Made by a program: the position numbers and the translations under genes. From contig NZ_KB890437.1 of the NCBI RefSeq assembly GCF_000373105.1, positions 32,642 to 96,641 of the forward strand: a stretch of 64,000 nucleotides of DNA, written 5' to 3'. Of this stretch, positions 35,980-45,099 are shown piece by piece (within the stretch, counting starts at the first letter, position 1; the number at the start of each line of letters is the position of its first letter). The DNA is from Neolewinella persica DSM 23188 (lineage in GTDB: Bacteria; Bacteroidota; Bacteroidia; Chitinophagales; Saprospiraceae). The notes beneath the pieces are model-generated. The model saw only the letters and a program-made list of their open reading frames with translations, ran no database searches and was not told where the DNA came from.

Positions 35980-36762
35980 TTATTTTCGAGTTGGAACCAT
36001 AAGTTCCGACGTCATTGTAGTAAGGCACCCAGCGAGGTCTTCTATCTCATATTGAAGGGCTTCAATTCGGGTAATCTGGTCTTTATTTCGGAGTTCCTGG
36101 AGGAGGAAAGCTTTGCGCTTGAGGAGGTACTCTTCGGGGGAGATATCGTGATTATCGTACTGCTTTTGGTAGAGGGTGAAGAGCTGGCGGTCGATGTCGG
36201 CTACTCCGTCGTGGAGGTTGAGTTTGTTGGTTTCGATTTGGAGGCGGCGTTGGAGGCGATGGAGCTTAGCGATTTCCTGATCTTCCTGGAGTTGGGAGCG
36301 TTTTATGATGGACTCGCGGGTTGCGGCGCGTTGTTGTTTGTCGCGGTGGGCCTGGTAGATCAGGGAGGAGTTTAGGCCGACGGAGAGGGTAGGGGAGAGC
36401 CGAGATTGAGCTTCTCCATTTGGGTTGAAGCCCAGGGCGGGGGCAAGCCCCGCCCGTACAGTAGGGAGGTATTTAAGCCAGGCTCCTTTTTTGGATTCTT
36501 GTAGGGTGGCTAGGTCGGCTTCGCGGAGGCGGGTGTGGCGAGTTTGGATGCAGGATTCGTAGTCTGGGTAGCTGGTGGTATCGAGGGTGGGGGCTACAAG
36601 GGAGGGGGCAAGCCCCTCCCGTACCGGAGGAACGAAGATCCTGGCTTCGGGGTAGGGTAGTTTGGTTACTGTGATAACGGTATCGGGTGTTTGGGCCTGG
36701 CAGTTGGAGGCGGGGCCCCAGGTGCAGAGTAGGAGGATGAAGAGTAGGGGGAGGTTACGCAT
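35980..36762 (-). CDS. Exported TolC-like coiled-coil protein
   Basis: A 260-aa protein with a signal peptide (MRNLPLLFILLLCTWGPASN CQAQ). Residues 85-200 resemble one helical hairpin of an outer-membrane efflux (TolC) protein: SKKGAWLKYLPTV, SPTLSVGLNSSLIYQAHRD, then long helices (QLQEDQEIAKLHRLQRRLQI). It is much shorter than TolC (over 400 aa), so it is not a channel by itself. Two stretches, VREGLAPSLV and VRAGLAPALG, are translations of the same palindromic repeat. It lies upstream of the helicase gene on the same strand. Possibly part of an envelope or transfer complex. Confidence 0.6.
   Translation of the reverse strand: MRNLPLLFILLLCTWGPASNCQAQTPDTVITVTKLPYPEARIFVPPVREGLAPSLVAPTLDTTSYPDYESCIQTRHTRLREADLATLQESKKGAWLKYLPTVRAGLAPALGFNPNGEAQSRLSPTLSVGLNSSLIYQAHRDKQQRAATRESIIKRSQLQEDQEIAKLHRLQRRLQIETNKLNLHDGVADIDRQLFTLYQKQYDNHDISPEEYLLKRKAFLLQELRNKDQITRIEALQYEIEDLAGCLTTMTSELMVPTRK
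36435..36460. repeat. GGGCGGGGGCAAGCCCCGCCC palindrome within the TolC-like gene
   Basis: Encodes VRAGLAPALG in frame. A second copy with different stem bases is at 36601-36625 in the same gene, encoding VREGLAPSLV. Confidence 0.7.
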
Positions 36763-36869
36763 GACTTTTGGTTTTGATTAGTCTGCGGCGTAGGGATCGG
36801 GGGGGGGGAGTGTATCAGAGGTGGAGGGTGTACTCACCCCGGGTTACACTCGCGCTGCGCGCTTGCTCC

Positions 36870-36904
36870 ACCCGGGGTTAAAGAGGTTTGACCCCGCTGG
36901 GGTC
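36870..36904. repeat. 35-bp palindromic repeat, intergenic copy
   Basis: Matches the copies at 32355 and 33654. It ends 8 bp before the stop of the 162-aa gene and could act as its terminator hairpin. Confidence 0.75.
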
Positions 36905-36911
36905 TAAGTTG

Positions 36912-37400
36912 TCAGAGGTAAGTGAACTGGAGGTTGATGGTTGTGGCCCCGTTTTCGATGTCGACGTAATTGGCCGGGTTCAGGGTTAGCTGGTAGGTGG
37001 GTTCGTGGGCGCCGGCTACTGGGGTCCAGGATTCAATGGGTAGGGGAGTGCCGTCGCCGGTTTGGGCGGTGATGGATTCGAGGTTAAGCTGGTCGGGGCA
37101 GTGAGCTAGCCAGACGGTTAGGGAGGTATCGTCCCAGGCGGCGAAGAAGTCGGGGCCGTCTTCGCAGGACCAGGCTTCCCAAGCGTGGTAAGTGGCTAGG
37201 AATGATTCGCTTTCGTAGAGGTAGCGGAAACCACCGGTACCGCCTGGGCGGGTATTGGGGTCGGAGAAGTCGAGGAGGATGTCGGTGGCAATGGGTAGTT
37301 CTTCGACGACTGGGTCGGCGGGTTCGCAGCTCGGGTAGAGGAGGGCGACTATGGCGGCGAGGAAGACTATGAAGGGGTACGACGTTAGTAGGGTTCGCAT
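36912..37400 (-). CDS. Hypothetical lipoprotein
   Basis: A 162-aa protein. The N-terminal hydrophobic stretch ends in LLYPSCEPAD, which fits a lipobox with Cys25. The mature part is acidic and Trp/Tyr-rich (YHAWEAWSCEDGPDFFAAWD) with beta-strand character. No family is recognised. Confidence 0.6.
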   Translation of the reverse strand: MRTLLTSYPFIVFLAAIVALLYPSCEPADPVVEELPIATDILLDFSDPNTRPGGTGGFRYLYESESFLATYHAWEAWSCEDGPDFFAAWDDTSLTVWLAHCPDQLNLESITAQTGDGTPLPIESWTPVAGAHEPTYQLTLNPANYVDIENGATTINLQFTYL

Positions 37401-37517
37401 GACTGGATGGGTTTAGTCTGCGGTGTGCGTCGGAGGTATAAAGATAAAAAATCTTACTCATTCATAAAAATCTTATTTTAAATAAGAAGTAGCTAGCTAA
37501 ATTGACCATATGCCGTC

Positions 37518-40500
37518 TCAACTAAGGTCTGGCGGTCTAGCTAGATTATCTGATTCAGGTGGAGAACCTGACATTTGTACTTGACTCGAGAGATTTGCAT
37601 TTGGTCTTTTGAATCGGTTTTCCGTTAGGTTGTATGTGATGCTGCAGTGATTGCAGTGATACCGATCGTTAGCGTATTTGTCCATCAGTATTCCGCATGA
37701 ATAGCAGAAGTGCTCCCCCCTTTCTTGATGTCCTTCTTTAGCCTCAACGTTTTGGACTAAGCCTTGAGGGATGTACCCCCCTACAGACTGCAAGTTTGAA
37801 AGGCGGTCGGAGAACATTTTATGCGAACAGCAGGTGCCACACTCTTCGTTGGCACAGATGTAGAGCCCGTGAGAACATTTCTTAGAATCTCTGCTGTCGA
37901 TGATGGAGTTACATTTTCCATTGAGGCAATGATGTAAGTAAATCTCTTTACGGTGAGCGGCGCAAGTGGATTTAGTACACTGAAACCTTGAGATTCTGCG
38001 GGCACCGAAATGGGTTTCGGTAGTAGGGGATAAAATCTCGTTGCAGTCACGGCAATAGAGGTGTTCAATTAGCCGATTGAAGCGGTTAATGGTGGCGACG
38101 AATTTGTAGTACTGGCTCTTTGATACTACCCGGCCAGCGACATCCTGGTCATCAATTTTTAGATTGAGGATGCGGCAAAAATCTAAGAGGGTATATTTTC
38201 TCCAGTCTTCGGGATGATGAGCGGTTTCACAGTTTTGGAAGCAAGGGGCATTGGCACACCACCAAAAATCTTTTTGATGGGTACGATCAAGCACATTAGC
38301 TTTTCGGCCTTCACAGTAGGTAATACCCCGTGGTTGTTCTGTTCGTTTGGCATTAGCCAGATGGGTATTATTCGTGTAATTACTGCCTTCGATGTCAATG
38401 AAAAACCTATTGGCCCGGGCTAATGAGAGAACTAATGCTTCATGTTTCTTGAGCACCCCCCAGTGTTTTTTATCCGGGTTCCACTTTCGGCCGGGAAGGT
38501 TTTTGACGTCATCGATTACAACATCACCGTAGGGAACTTGTAGGGCCCAATAGTAGGAATGGCCAAAATGGACTTTAAAGAGCTTACGATTATATGTTTC
38601 CCAGTTGTAGACCATCTCCATGCGACCGGCGCAGGACTCGAAGAGTTCCGTTATTTTGAATTTCTGGGTGCGATTGGAAGTGATGTTTTCGAGCATGATG
38701 CCGATAAGGTCTCCGGCGACAAGCAGCCTGGCATCTTTTGCGAGAGATTGAAGGGTGTGGATGACCGTAGCTACGCTGAGGTCAAGGTTGAGCTCAGGGG
38801 CAACTTCTGCAGCTGTTTGGTACAGGCTTAGGTCAATATGGCGGAGCTTTTGTAGGTCGTCGATACTGAGGTGAGTAACGCCGGTTTCGTGCAGGTGGAA
38901 GCGCTTTTTGAGCATCAGTATCTGGTGCCCAGGATTTAGGAAAACCAACTTCTGGTTAAGTTCCTCTTTGAGCGGATGAGTGTCTGGATCAGTGAGCCAA
39001 GAGGACAGCTCGAAGAACACCTGATTTTCTGGTTGGAATGAAGTAGTCTGGTGTTTGACTCTGGTAAGCAACTCATGGAAGCCATAAAACTGGGGCCTGC
39101 TATTAATGATAGGGTAGGCCTTAAGGGCAAACTGGATGAGGTTCTGAAATTCCTGGTGATCAATGAGTGTGGCGTCCTTCCAGGTGTCGAGGGTGGCTAA
39201 CTCAAAGGCATCATCCGTTAACCACTTTTCTTTTTCAGCGCTTGTAGTGATAGTTATAAGCTCTGCTTCCCACAGTTGGCGGCGGAGATGCGCAGGTGCT
39301 TCAATTGCTAGTGTATTGCTAGGGAGCTTGGCTAACTCTTCATCGCCTATTTTAGTAGCGGCATCAATACTGGTAAGTTGGTGAATGATGTCTTGAGTAT
39401 GCTCTGGCTTTCGCTTGAGGTGGATTTTGATCAGGTCAACAAAGAAAGTTTTCAAAGCTAAAGCGTCGGCGTTTGCCCGATTTACTACGCTGAACAGCCG
39501 AATAGAATCAAGCTGTTGGTGGTTGAGGAGCAGGTAATTCAGGTCAACCTGGTCCCACTGGCCGGCAAAGAAGTGATTAGCCTCTTCGGCAAAAGTAAGA
39601 TTGGCCTTTATAAAGTGATCAAGGCTGCTTTTAAGCGGCGGTGGTATGCTTTCTTTCCGTAAGGCAAGGAAAGCATCTATGTCAGCGGACGACAGGAGGT
39701 GTTCGAAGAGGAGTGGATGTTTATCTACTGGCGTTCGGTTAAAGATTTGAACTTGAAGTGTTGGTTCCCCCTGGACTAAGTTTGATAGAATAAGCTCCCA
39801 AGGAATTGTGGAGTTGCCGAGACCAGTTAGCCACCAGGAGAACCGTAAGTTAGGTGCGTTTGTCTGGCTAATGTACTCGTCAGTACTACTGAGCAACTGT
39901 TCTTCCACACTGCTTAGCTTAGCTGGAGGAAAGAACTTTTTAATGAGTTGCAGGAGGGAGGTTTTTATCTGTTGAACCGGCTTTTCAATGATATCATCAA
40001 CTTCCTTCTTAAGTACACTGGCTTTAGCCTCGAGGGGCATTTTTGAAAATAGCTTCTGCCGGATTTGAGGGTCTTGATAGTAGTTGTACCAAGCTAATAG
40101 CTGTTCGGGAGTGAGAATGGATTTTGAGAAAGATTGGAGCGAGAGAGCTTCAAGTTTTCCAGCATGTTTTTTTGACTTTCCTACGGAGAACACCAGTAGT
40201 TCTCCAGCAGGAACCACTTCGCCGTCAAAGCGGGAAAGGTGGAACCATACATCTGTTTTGCCACCGATTTTTCTGATGAACCCGAAACCCTTGTCGAAGC
40301 ATTCTTTATGAAGGAGGCCTAAGTATTTGACATTTTCGTCTTCAAGATCGAAGTCAGAAGTAGTATTGTCAGTGGCGTAGCGGTCTGCCTGACTTGAGCG
40401 GTTAGTTTTTCTGTTTCTAGACTTGTTGATGTTAATTGGGCCCATGTCTTTAAGGCCCCGTAGCGAGGGACGAGATTGTGCTGGAGGAGGTGGAGGCGGG

Positions 40501-40724
40501 GCAGGATTTTTGGGAGCTGGACGGATACCCTTAATAAAGGTTACTCCGCGGGCGCGGGCAAACTCATCGGGGAAGCCTACTTTAAGGAGTGCGTATTGTT
40601 CTTCCGTGATCTTTGTTACCGGGTTATGTCTTACCTCATGACCCTGGGTTGCGAGATAGTCTACAATCTTAGCTGTCGGGAGAGATAGCAGGTTTGCAAC
40701 CTTAATTAGTCTTATCGTGGGCAT
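37518..40724 (-). CDS. Large IF2_N / cold-shock / zinc-ribbon protein of unknown function
   Basis: 1068 aa from ATG 40724 (MPTIRLIKVANLLSLPTAKI). Residues 1-50 match the N-terminal domain of translation factor IF-2 (YLATQGHEVRHNPVTKITEE). Residues 130-190 match a cold-shock/S1-like domain (KECFDKGFGFIRKIGGKTDV then WFHLSRFDG). The central 500 residues are helical and unassigned. Near 710-770, VPYGDVVIDDVKNLPGRKWN and HWGVLKKHE resemble a HARP-type DNA-annealing motif. The last 250 residues contain many CxxC pairs (CRDCNEI, CANEECGTCC, CYSCGIL, CNHCSI), so several zinc ribbons. It should bind nucleic acids. It is divergent from the MADS-like operon and may be a defence or stress gene. Confidence 0.6.
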   Translation of the reverse strand: MPTIRLIKVANLLSLPTAKIVDYLATQGHEVRHNPVTKITEEQYALLKVGFPDEFARARGVTFIKGIRPAPKNPAPPPPPPAQSRPSLRGLKDMGPININKSRNRKTNRSSQADRYATDNTTSDFDLEDENVKYLGLLHKECFDKGFGFIRKIGGKTDVWFHLSRFDGEVVPAGELLVFSVGKSKKHAGKLEALSLQSFSKSILTPEQLLAWYNYYQDPQIRQKLFSKMPLEAKASVLKKEVDDIIEKPVQQIKTSLLQLIKKFFPPAKLSSVEEQLLSSTDEYISQTNAPNLRFSWWLTGLGNSTIPWELILSNLVQGEPTLQVQIFNRTPVDKHPLLFEHLLSSADIDAFLALRKESIPPPLKSSLDHFIKANLTFAEEANHFFAGQWDQVDLNYLLLNHQQLDSIRLFSVVNRANADALALKTFFVDLIKIHLKRKPEHTQDIIHQLTSIDAATKIGDEELAKLPSNTLAIEAPAHLRRQLWEAELITITTSAEKEKWLTDDAFELATLDTWKDATLIDHQEFQNLIQFALKAYPIINSRPQFYGFHELLTRVKHQTTSFQPENQVFFELSSWLTDPDTHPLKEELNQKLVFLNPGHQILMLKKRFHLHETGVTHLSIDDLQKLRHIDLSLYQTAAEVAPELNLDLSVATVIHTLQSLAKDARLLVAGDLIGIMLENITSNRTQKFKITELFESCAGRMEMVYNWETYNRKLFKVHFGHSYYWALQVPYGDVVIDDVKNLPGRKWNPDKKHWGVLKKHEALVLSLARANRFFIDIEGSNYTNNTHLANAKRTEQPRGITYCEGRKANVLDRTHQKDFWWCANAPCFQNCETAHHPEDWRKYTLLDFCRILNLKIDDQDVAGRVVSKSQYYKFVATINRFNRLIEHLYCRDCNEILSPTTETHFGARRISRFQCTKSTCAAHRKEIYLHHCLNGKCNSIIDSRDSKKCSHGLYICANEECGTCCSHKMFSDRLSNLQSVGGYIPQGLVQNVEAKEGHQERGEHFCYSCGILMDKYANDRYHCNHCSITYNLTENRFKRPNANLSSQVQMSGSPPESDNLARPPDLS

Positions 40725-40800
40725 GGAAAAAATTTGCCCCAAATTAACTAAAGTTGAGATTTCTGGCGGTTAACTCCAGCAGTGCTTTCCATCAACATCC

Positions 40801-40820
40801 TTTGCACCTGCGGCCGCGCC
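40801..40820. repeat. Copy of the GCACCTGCGGCCGCGCC dispersed repeat
   Basis: Near-identical to copies at 17357, 20332 (reverse), 24571, 29069, 34741, 35035 (reverse), 31736 (reverse) and 36712 (reverse). This one is intergenic. Confidence 0.5.
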
Positions 40821-40898
40821 CTTGTATTGGTCACGATTAGATAGGTTCAAGAAATAATGTTCCAACTTTCGGCAGGATAAAGTAATTAGTGCCGATAA

Positions 40899-40928
40899 TT
40901 TGATTTGTCAATTTTAATTCTATCTTCG
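40899..40928 (+). promoter_or_regulatory. Candidate promoter of the MADS-like operon
   Basis: TTTG (40899-40902), an 18-bp spacer and TATCTTCG (40921-40928) approximate the Bacteroidota consensus TTTG / TAnnTTTG and lie 28 bp upstream of the TTG start. Confidence 0.35.
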
Positions 40929-40956
40929 TGTAGTTACTGAGCCAAGCACCCGACAA

Positions 40957-41700
40957 TTGCCCGAAGAAAACATACTACAACAACTCACTACGCACTTTGC
41001 GGACCGGCAGTCGGTTCAGCGAGATGAGGTGGTTGATTTTCTGCATGAGGTAGCGCCTGAACTGACGGACAAGACGATTTCCTGGCGCATCCATCAGTTG
41101 AAAGAGAAAGAACTTATTACTTACGTGAGTAGAGGGGTTTACTCCTTTGTAGTGAAGGAGGTGTGGACCCCTGAACTAACCCGATGGTCTACCAGGCTAC
41201 GGAACCTAGTGAGGGAAGCTAGCCCGGAGGCGGGACTTTGTATTTGGCACAGCGGCTTCTTAAATGAATGGGCTAGCTGTCCAGGTAGTCATCAATACAC
41301 TTTTATAGAAGTAGAACGTAGCGCGATGGAAAGTGCGTTTGATGCCCTGACAGCATTGAGTAAGAAAGTTTTTTTGAATCCTGATGCTGCTTTTGTGGAG
41401 CGCTATATTCTTCCGCTGGAGGAAAGTATTGTGGTGCGGCCATTGGTATCGGAAGCTCCATTGCTGGAATTGAAAGGGGTTACTACTTCCTCATTAGAGA
41501 AGGTGATGGTTGATCTGATGGTGGATGAGCTTTTTTTTCGCCCGGTACTATTTGAGGAAAAAACGGCTTTGATTTTGAAACAAGCGGTTAGCCGGTTTCA
41601 AGTGAGCCAAAGCAGGATCCTTCGCTACGCGGGGCGGCGAAACCAACGTGCTAAAGTTTATAATCGATTACAGGAGCTTAAGCTTCTAATTGACATCTGA
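40957..41700 (+). CDS. MAD1-like winged-helix protein (DUF6577/AbiEi-like)
   Basis: A 247-aa protein that appears to start at TTG 40957 (PEENILQQLTTHFADRQ). Residues 1-75 form a winged helix: DEVVDFLHEVAPELTDKTIS then WRIHQLKEKELITYVSRGVY. The rest resembles the C-terminal part of AbiEi-type antitoxin/regulators (HSGFLNEWASCP, FIEVERSAMESAF). It is the first gene of a seven-gene operon. MADS loci, as I remember their published annotation, begin with a helix-turn-helix protein (MAD1), so a regulatory or sensing role is likely. Confidence 0.65.
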   Translation: MPEENILQQLTTHFADRQSVQRDEVVDFLHEVAPELTDKTISWRIHQLKEKELITYVSRGVYSFVVKEVWTPELTRWSTRLRNLVREASPEAGLCIWHSGFLNEWASCPGSHQYTFIEVERSAMESAFDALTALSKKVFLNPDAAFVERYILPLEESIVVRPLVSEAPLLELKGVTTSSLEKVMVDLMVDELFFRPVLFEEKTALILKQAVSRFQVSQSRILRYAGRRNQRAKVYNRLQELKLLIDI

Positions 41701-41701
41701 T

Positions 41702-43723
41702 ATGAAAAAAAGACAAGACACAGAAGCGAACCAAGAAGGGTTTGTGCTTGAGGATAATCAACTCATCTGCCTACTGACGGGGGAGGTAAAGAAGATTCGC
41801 TCAAAGGAAGAGAATATGCAATCGGTTATCCGGATGCTGAACGAGGAGTACGGGTTTGACCTGGAAGACATGGCGCGTGACTATAAGATTGAGTTCATAG
41901 ACCCCGATACGGACAAGAAGAAGAAGCAGAAGGTAGAGCTGGTGGTCTTTGAGGCCGGGGCCGCGGACGATCAGGATAATATTATCCGGGTGTGTGCGAT
42001 ACAAGACGGTAAGACAAAAGAGAGCCACGCGAAGAAGGGATTAGTGGCCACGCTGGAGAACGCAATGGGGGCTTTAGAAAAAGGAGAATTTGGGTTGTGG
42101 ACTAACGGAAGTGATTATCACTTTTTGCAGCGAGAAACAGATGAATTTGAGAATGACAAATTTGTTGACCTTTCAGATTTTCCAGGCGAAGGACAGTCAA
42201 TAGATGACTTGGATCGGGACGACCGGTCGATGACGAGAAACCCGGCGAATGATTCCTTGATAAAAGTCTTCAAGAGTAGCCACGACTATATATACGGCAA
42301 CGAAGGACGAAAGAAAGATGCTTTTTGGCAGCTACTTAACCTGATTTTTTGCAAACTGTATGATGAGAAGCGCCGATTCATTGACGCACAGGCGGGTAAG
42401 AGTTATAGGCGTAAGTTTTGGGTAGGGGTGAAGGAGCAAAATACTGCAGAAGGCAGGGCTGCGGTAGCTGAACGAATTAAGAGTTTATTTGCAGAACTTA
42501 AGGACTCGAAGATTTATGAAGATGTATTTGAGGGTAATGAGTCAATCAGTTTGACGGATAAAGGGGTCGCTTTTATCGCTGGCCAGTTGGCTAAATATTC
42601 TTTTTTAGATGCCTCTGTAGACGTAAAAGGAACAGCTTACGAAACCATTGTTTCTAATACCCTGAAGCAAGAATCGGGGCAGTTCTTCACCCCCCGGAAC
42701 ATCGTTAAGGCGATGGTAGAGATGATAGACCCGGAGGAGCATCACCGTATTTTAGATCCAGCATGTGGATCGGGAGGCTTCTTGGTGATGGCACTAGAGC
42801 ACGTGCGGAAGAAGATTGCCCAAAATTTGTTTCCTGATTTGGAAGGACCACTGTTGGAAGAGAAGTACAACTCGCTGGAGGTGAATGACCGGATCAGCGA
42901 GTACGCGGAGGATAGTATCTTCGGGTTTGACTTTGACCCGGACTTGAAGAAAGCTGCGCGGATGAATATGGTGATGGCGGGAGACGGGCACGCCAATATT
43001 TTTCACGTGAACTCGCTAGCTTATCCTAACTGGGAACATCCAGAAGAGATTAAAAGGATTCAGGAGAAGATAGATGCCAGCATAGCGAACGCAGGAGATA
43101 GCGGATATGAAGTTGAAGACGCTAGGGGGAAGTTTGATCTGGTCTTTGCTAATCCTCCCTTCGGCACTAAAGTAAAAGTGGAGGCAGACATAGCTGCGGC
43201 TTACGAACTCGCCGCCGTAAGCGTAGCGCCTGAGGTACTGTTCATCGAGGCCTGTTACAATTTTCTGAAACCAGGAGGGAGAATGGCCATTGTGCTGCCG
43301 GACGGTATTTTGGGAAACCCTAATACGCTACGGGTACGAGAGTGGATTCTAGATAAGTTCAGGCTACTAGCGTCGGTAGACTTAGCAGTAGAAGCCTTTT
43401 TACCGCAAGTAGGGGTGCAAGCATCGCTACTTTTTTTGCAAAAGAAAACAGAAGAAGAACAGCAATTGGCTGCTGCGGGAGAGGAGAGTTACCAAGTTTT
43501 TATGGCGATTGCAGAGAAATTAGGAAAAGACCGACGGGCAAATCCGATTTATTTGCGCGATGAAGATGGTGCTGAATTGCTGTTTGAAGAGGAGAAAAAA
43601 TATCTAGTGTATGATAAGAGCGGTAAGTCATCGGTAAAGAGTCGGAAGGAAAAATTGAAGCGCTTGAACGATGATCTGCCTCATATAACCGAAGCGTTCC
43701 ACAGTTTCATCCACTCTAAATAA
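41702..43723 (+). CDS. MAD2-like N6-adenine DNA methyltransferase with HsdR_N-like N-terminus
   Basis: 673 aa from ATG 41702, one base after the stop of the previous gene; a TTG at 41690 is less likely. Residues 1-150 resemble the N-terminal domain of type I restriction subunits (VELVVFEAGAADDQ, VCAIQDGKTKES). Residues 300-600 are a type I-like HsdM domain: QESGQFFTPRNIVKAMVEMI, motif I LDPACGSGGFL and motif IV FDLVFANPPFG. It should transfer methyl from AdoMet to adenine at sites chosen by the next gene's specificity subunit, marking self DNA. No HsdR follows, so this is not a standard type I system. Confidence 0.88.
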   Translation: MKKRQDTEANQEGFVLEDNQLICLLTGEVKKIRSKEENMQSVIRMLNEEYGFDLEDMARDYKIEFIDPDTDKKKKQKVELVVFEAGAADDQDNIIRVCAIQDGKTKESHAKKGLVATLENAMGALEKGEFGLWTNGSDYHFLQRETDEFENDKFVDLSDFPGEGQSIDDLDRDDRSMTRNPANDSLIKVFKSSHDYIYGNEGRKKDAFWQLLNLIFCKLYDEKRRFIDAQAGKSYRRKFWVGVKEQNTAEGRAAVAERIKSLFAELKDSKIYEDVFEGNESISLTDKGVAFIAGQLAKYSFLDASVDVKGTAYETIVSNTLKQESGQFFTPRNIVKAMVEMIDPEEHHRILDPACGSGGFLVMALEHVRKKIAQNLFPDLEGPLLEEKYNSLEVNDRISEYAEDSIFGFDFDPDLKKAARMNMVMAGDGHANIFHVNSLAYPNWEHPEEIKRIQEKIDASIANAGDSGYEVEDARGKFDLVFANPPFGTKVKVEADIAAAYELAAVSVAPEVLFIEACYNFLKPGGRMAIVLPDGILGNPNTLRVREWILDKFRLLASVDLAVEAFLPQVGVQASLLFLQKKTEEEQQLAAAGEESYQVFMAIAEKLGKDRRANPIYLRDEDGAELLFEEEKKYLVYDKSGKSSVKSRKEKLKRLNDDLPHITEAFHSFIHSK

Positions 43724-43731
43724 GGCGATCA

Positions 43732-45099
43732 ATGAAGTTATTACACATAGACTCTTCGGTGATCAGCGATAGCGATTTGAGAATTGATGCTGCTTTCCAT
43801 CTTAGCGATGGGCCAGAGACCCTACGGAAGTTCGAATCTTCTCCTTATAAAATATCAACGTTGGAAGAGGAAACTACGGAAATTTTCTCTGGAAATATTT
43901 TCAAGAGAACCTATGTTTCTAATGATCAGCACGGTCACCAATTTCTAACAGCCTCAGACATGATGAAAACTAATCCGAGAGGCACAAAATTCATTTCTAA
44001 AAAGTATACTAAAGACGTTAATCGCCTCCGTATTCTCAAGGGCAGTATTTTAGTTTCTCGGTCTGGAACACTGGGGAATACTATTTTCACAAATGGTATA
44101 TTTGATGATCTCGTTGGCACCGATGACCTTATAAGGATAATCCCAAACGAAGCAAATACTCTTAGGGGATACCTATACGCTTTTCTTGCTTCAAAGTACG
44201 GATACGCTTTATTAACGCAAGCAAGCTACGGTGGGGTAGTGAAGCATATTGAGCCTCATCATTTAACGGTCCTTCCTGTTCCACTCTTTCCAGATGTACT
44301 GCAAGAGCAGATTCATAATTTAATTACTGAAGCGGCTGGACTTCGGGAGGAGGCGGATCGTATGATGCGAGAGGCAATCTCAATATTTGATCAAAATGTG
44401 GGAGAGTTAGAAGGCAAACATGTATATCTCTCTGATCGATCACAATTTGAGAAGAGAAGACTAAGATTTGATGCACATGCAAATCTTTCTGCATTTGAAG
44501 AGTATTATCAAGAGCTTGCGGCTAAATATGATTTAGCTGAGGTCGCAGAGAAGTCGGGAGATGTGTTTACTCCAGGCATATTTAAGCGTATGCGAGTTGA
44601 CAACCCTCTGTTTGGAGTACCTTTCCTAAGCGGGACAAATTTACTTGAAGTATTTCCTAATGTTAATTCTTTTTTGTCTAAAAAGATGCCAAATATTGAT
44701 AACTATGTTTTAAGGAAGGGGTGGATTGCTATTCAGGATTCAGGAAGTCCTGTCACTATGGGGAACTGTTCAATTGTACCTGAATATTTTGATGGCTTTG
44801 CAGCGACTAACAACTTGGTTAGAATTATTCCAAAAAAAGGGTCTGACTTTAACTATTACCTTTTTCCTTTTTTACAATCCAAAGCTGGACAAGTAATACT
44901 GAAGAGTTTCTCATATGGTACTGGGCAGCGACACCTTGATACATACCAAATAAAAAGCCTTAGGGTTCCACTATTGTCGGACTCATACGACGAAATTGTT
45001 TCAAAATCTAGACTATACTTAGAGAGTCAAGAAAGAGCTTTCAGCTGTGAGAAACAAGCGAGAAACTTAGTAGAAAAAGAGATTGAATCATGGCAGTAA
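43732..45099 (+). CDS. MAD5-like type I specificity (S) subunit
   Basis: A 455-aa protein with two similar target-recognition domains (about 35-200 and 255-440), each ending in SYGGVVKHIEPHHLTVLPVP or SYGTGQRHLDTYQIKSLRVP and followed by a conserved helix. This is the HsdS layout. It should give the methylase, and perhaps the 1810-aa effector, sequence specificity. Starts 8 bp after the methylase and overlaps the kinase gene by 10 bp, so translation is coupled. Confidence 0.88.
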   Translation: MKLLHIDSSVISDSDLRIDAAFHLSDGPETLRKFESSPYKISTLEEETTEIFSGNIFKRTYVSNDQHGHQFLTASDMMKTNPRGTKFISKKYTKDVNRLRILKGSILVSRSGTLGNTIFTNGIFDDLVGTDDLIRIIPNEANTLRGYLYAFLASKYGYALLTQASYGGVVKHIEPHHLTVLPVPLFPDVLQEQIHNLITEAAGLREEADRMMREAISIFDQNVGELEGKHVYLSDRSQFEKRRLRFDAHANLSAFEEYYQELAAKYDLAEVAEKSGDVFTPGIFKRMRVDNPLFGVPFLSGTNLLEVFPNVNSFLSKKMPNIDNYVLRKGWIAIQDSGSPVTMGNCSIVPEYFDGFAATNNLVRIIPKKGSDFNYYLFPFLQSKAGQVILKSFSYGTGQRHLDTYQIKSLRVPLLSDSYDEIVSKSRLYLESQERAFSCEKQARNLVEKEIESWQ

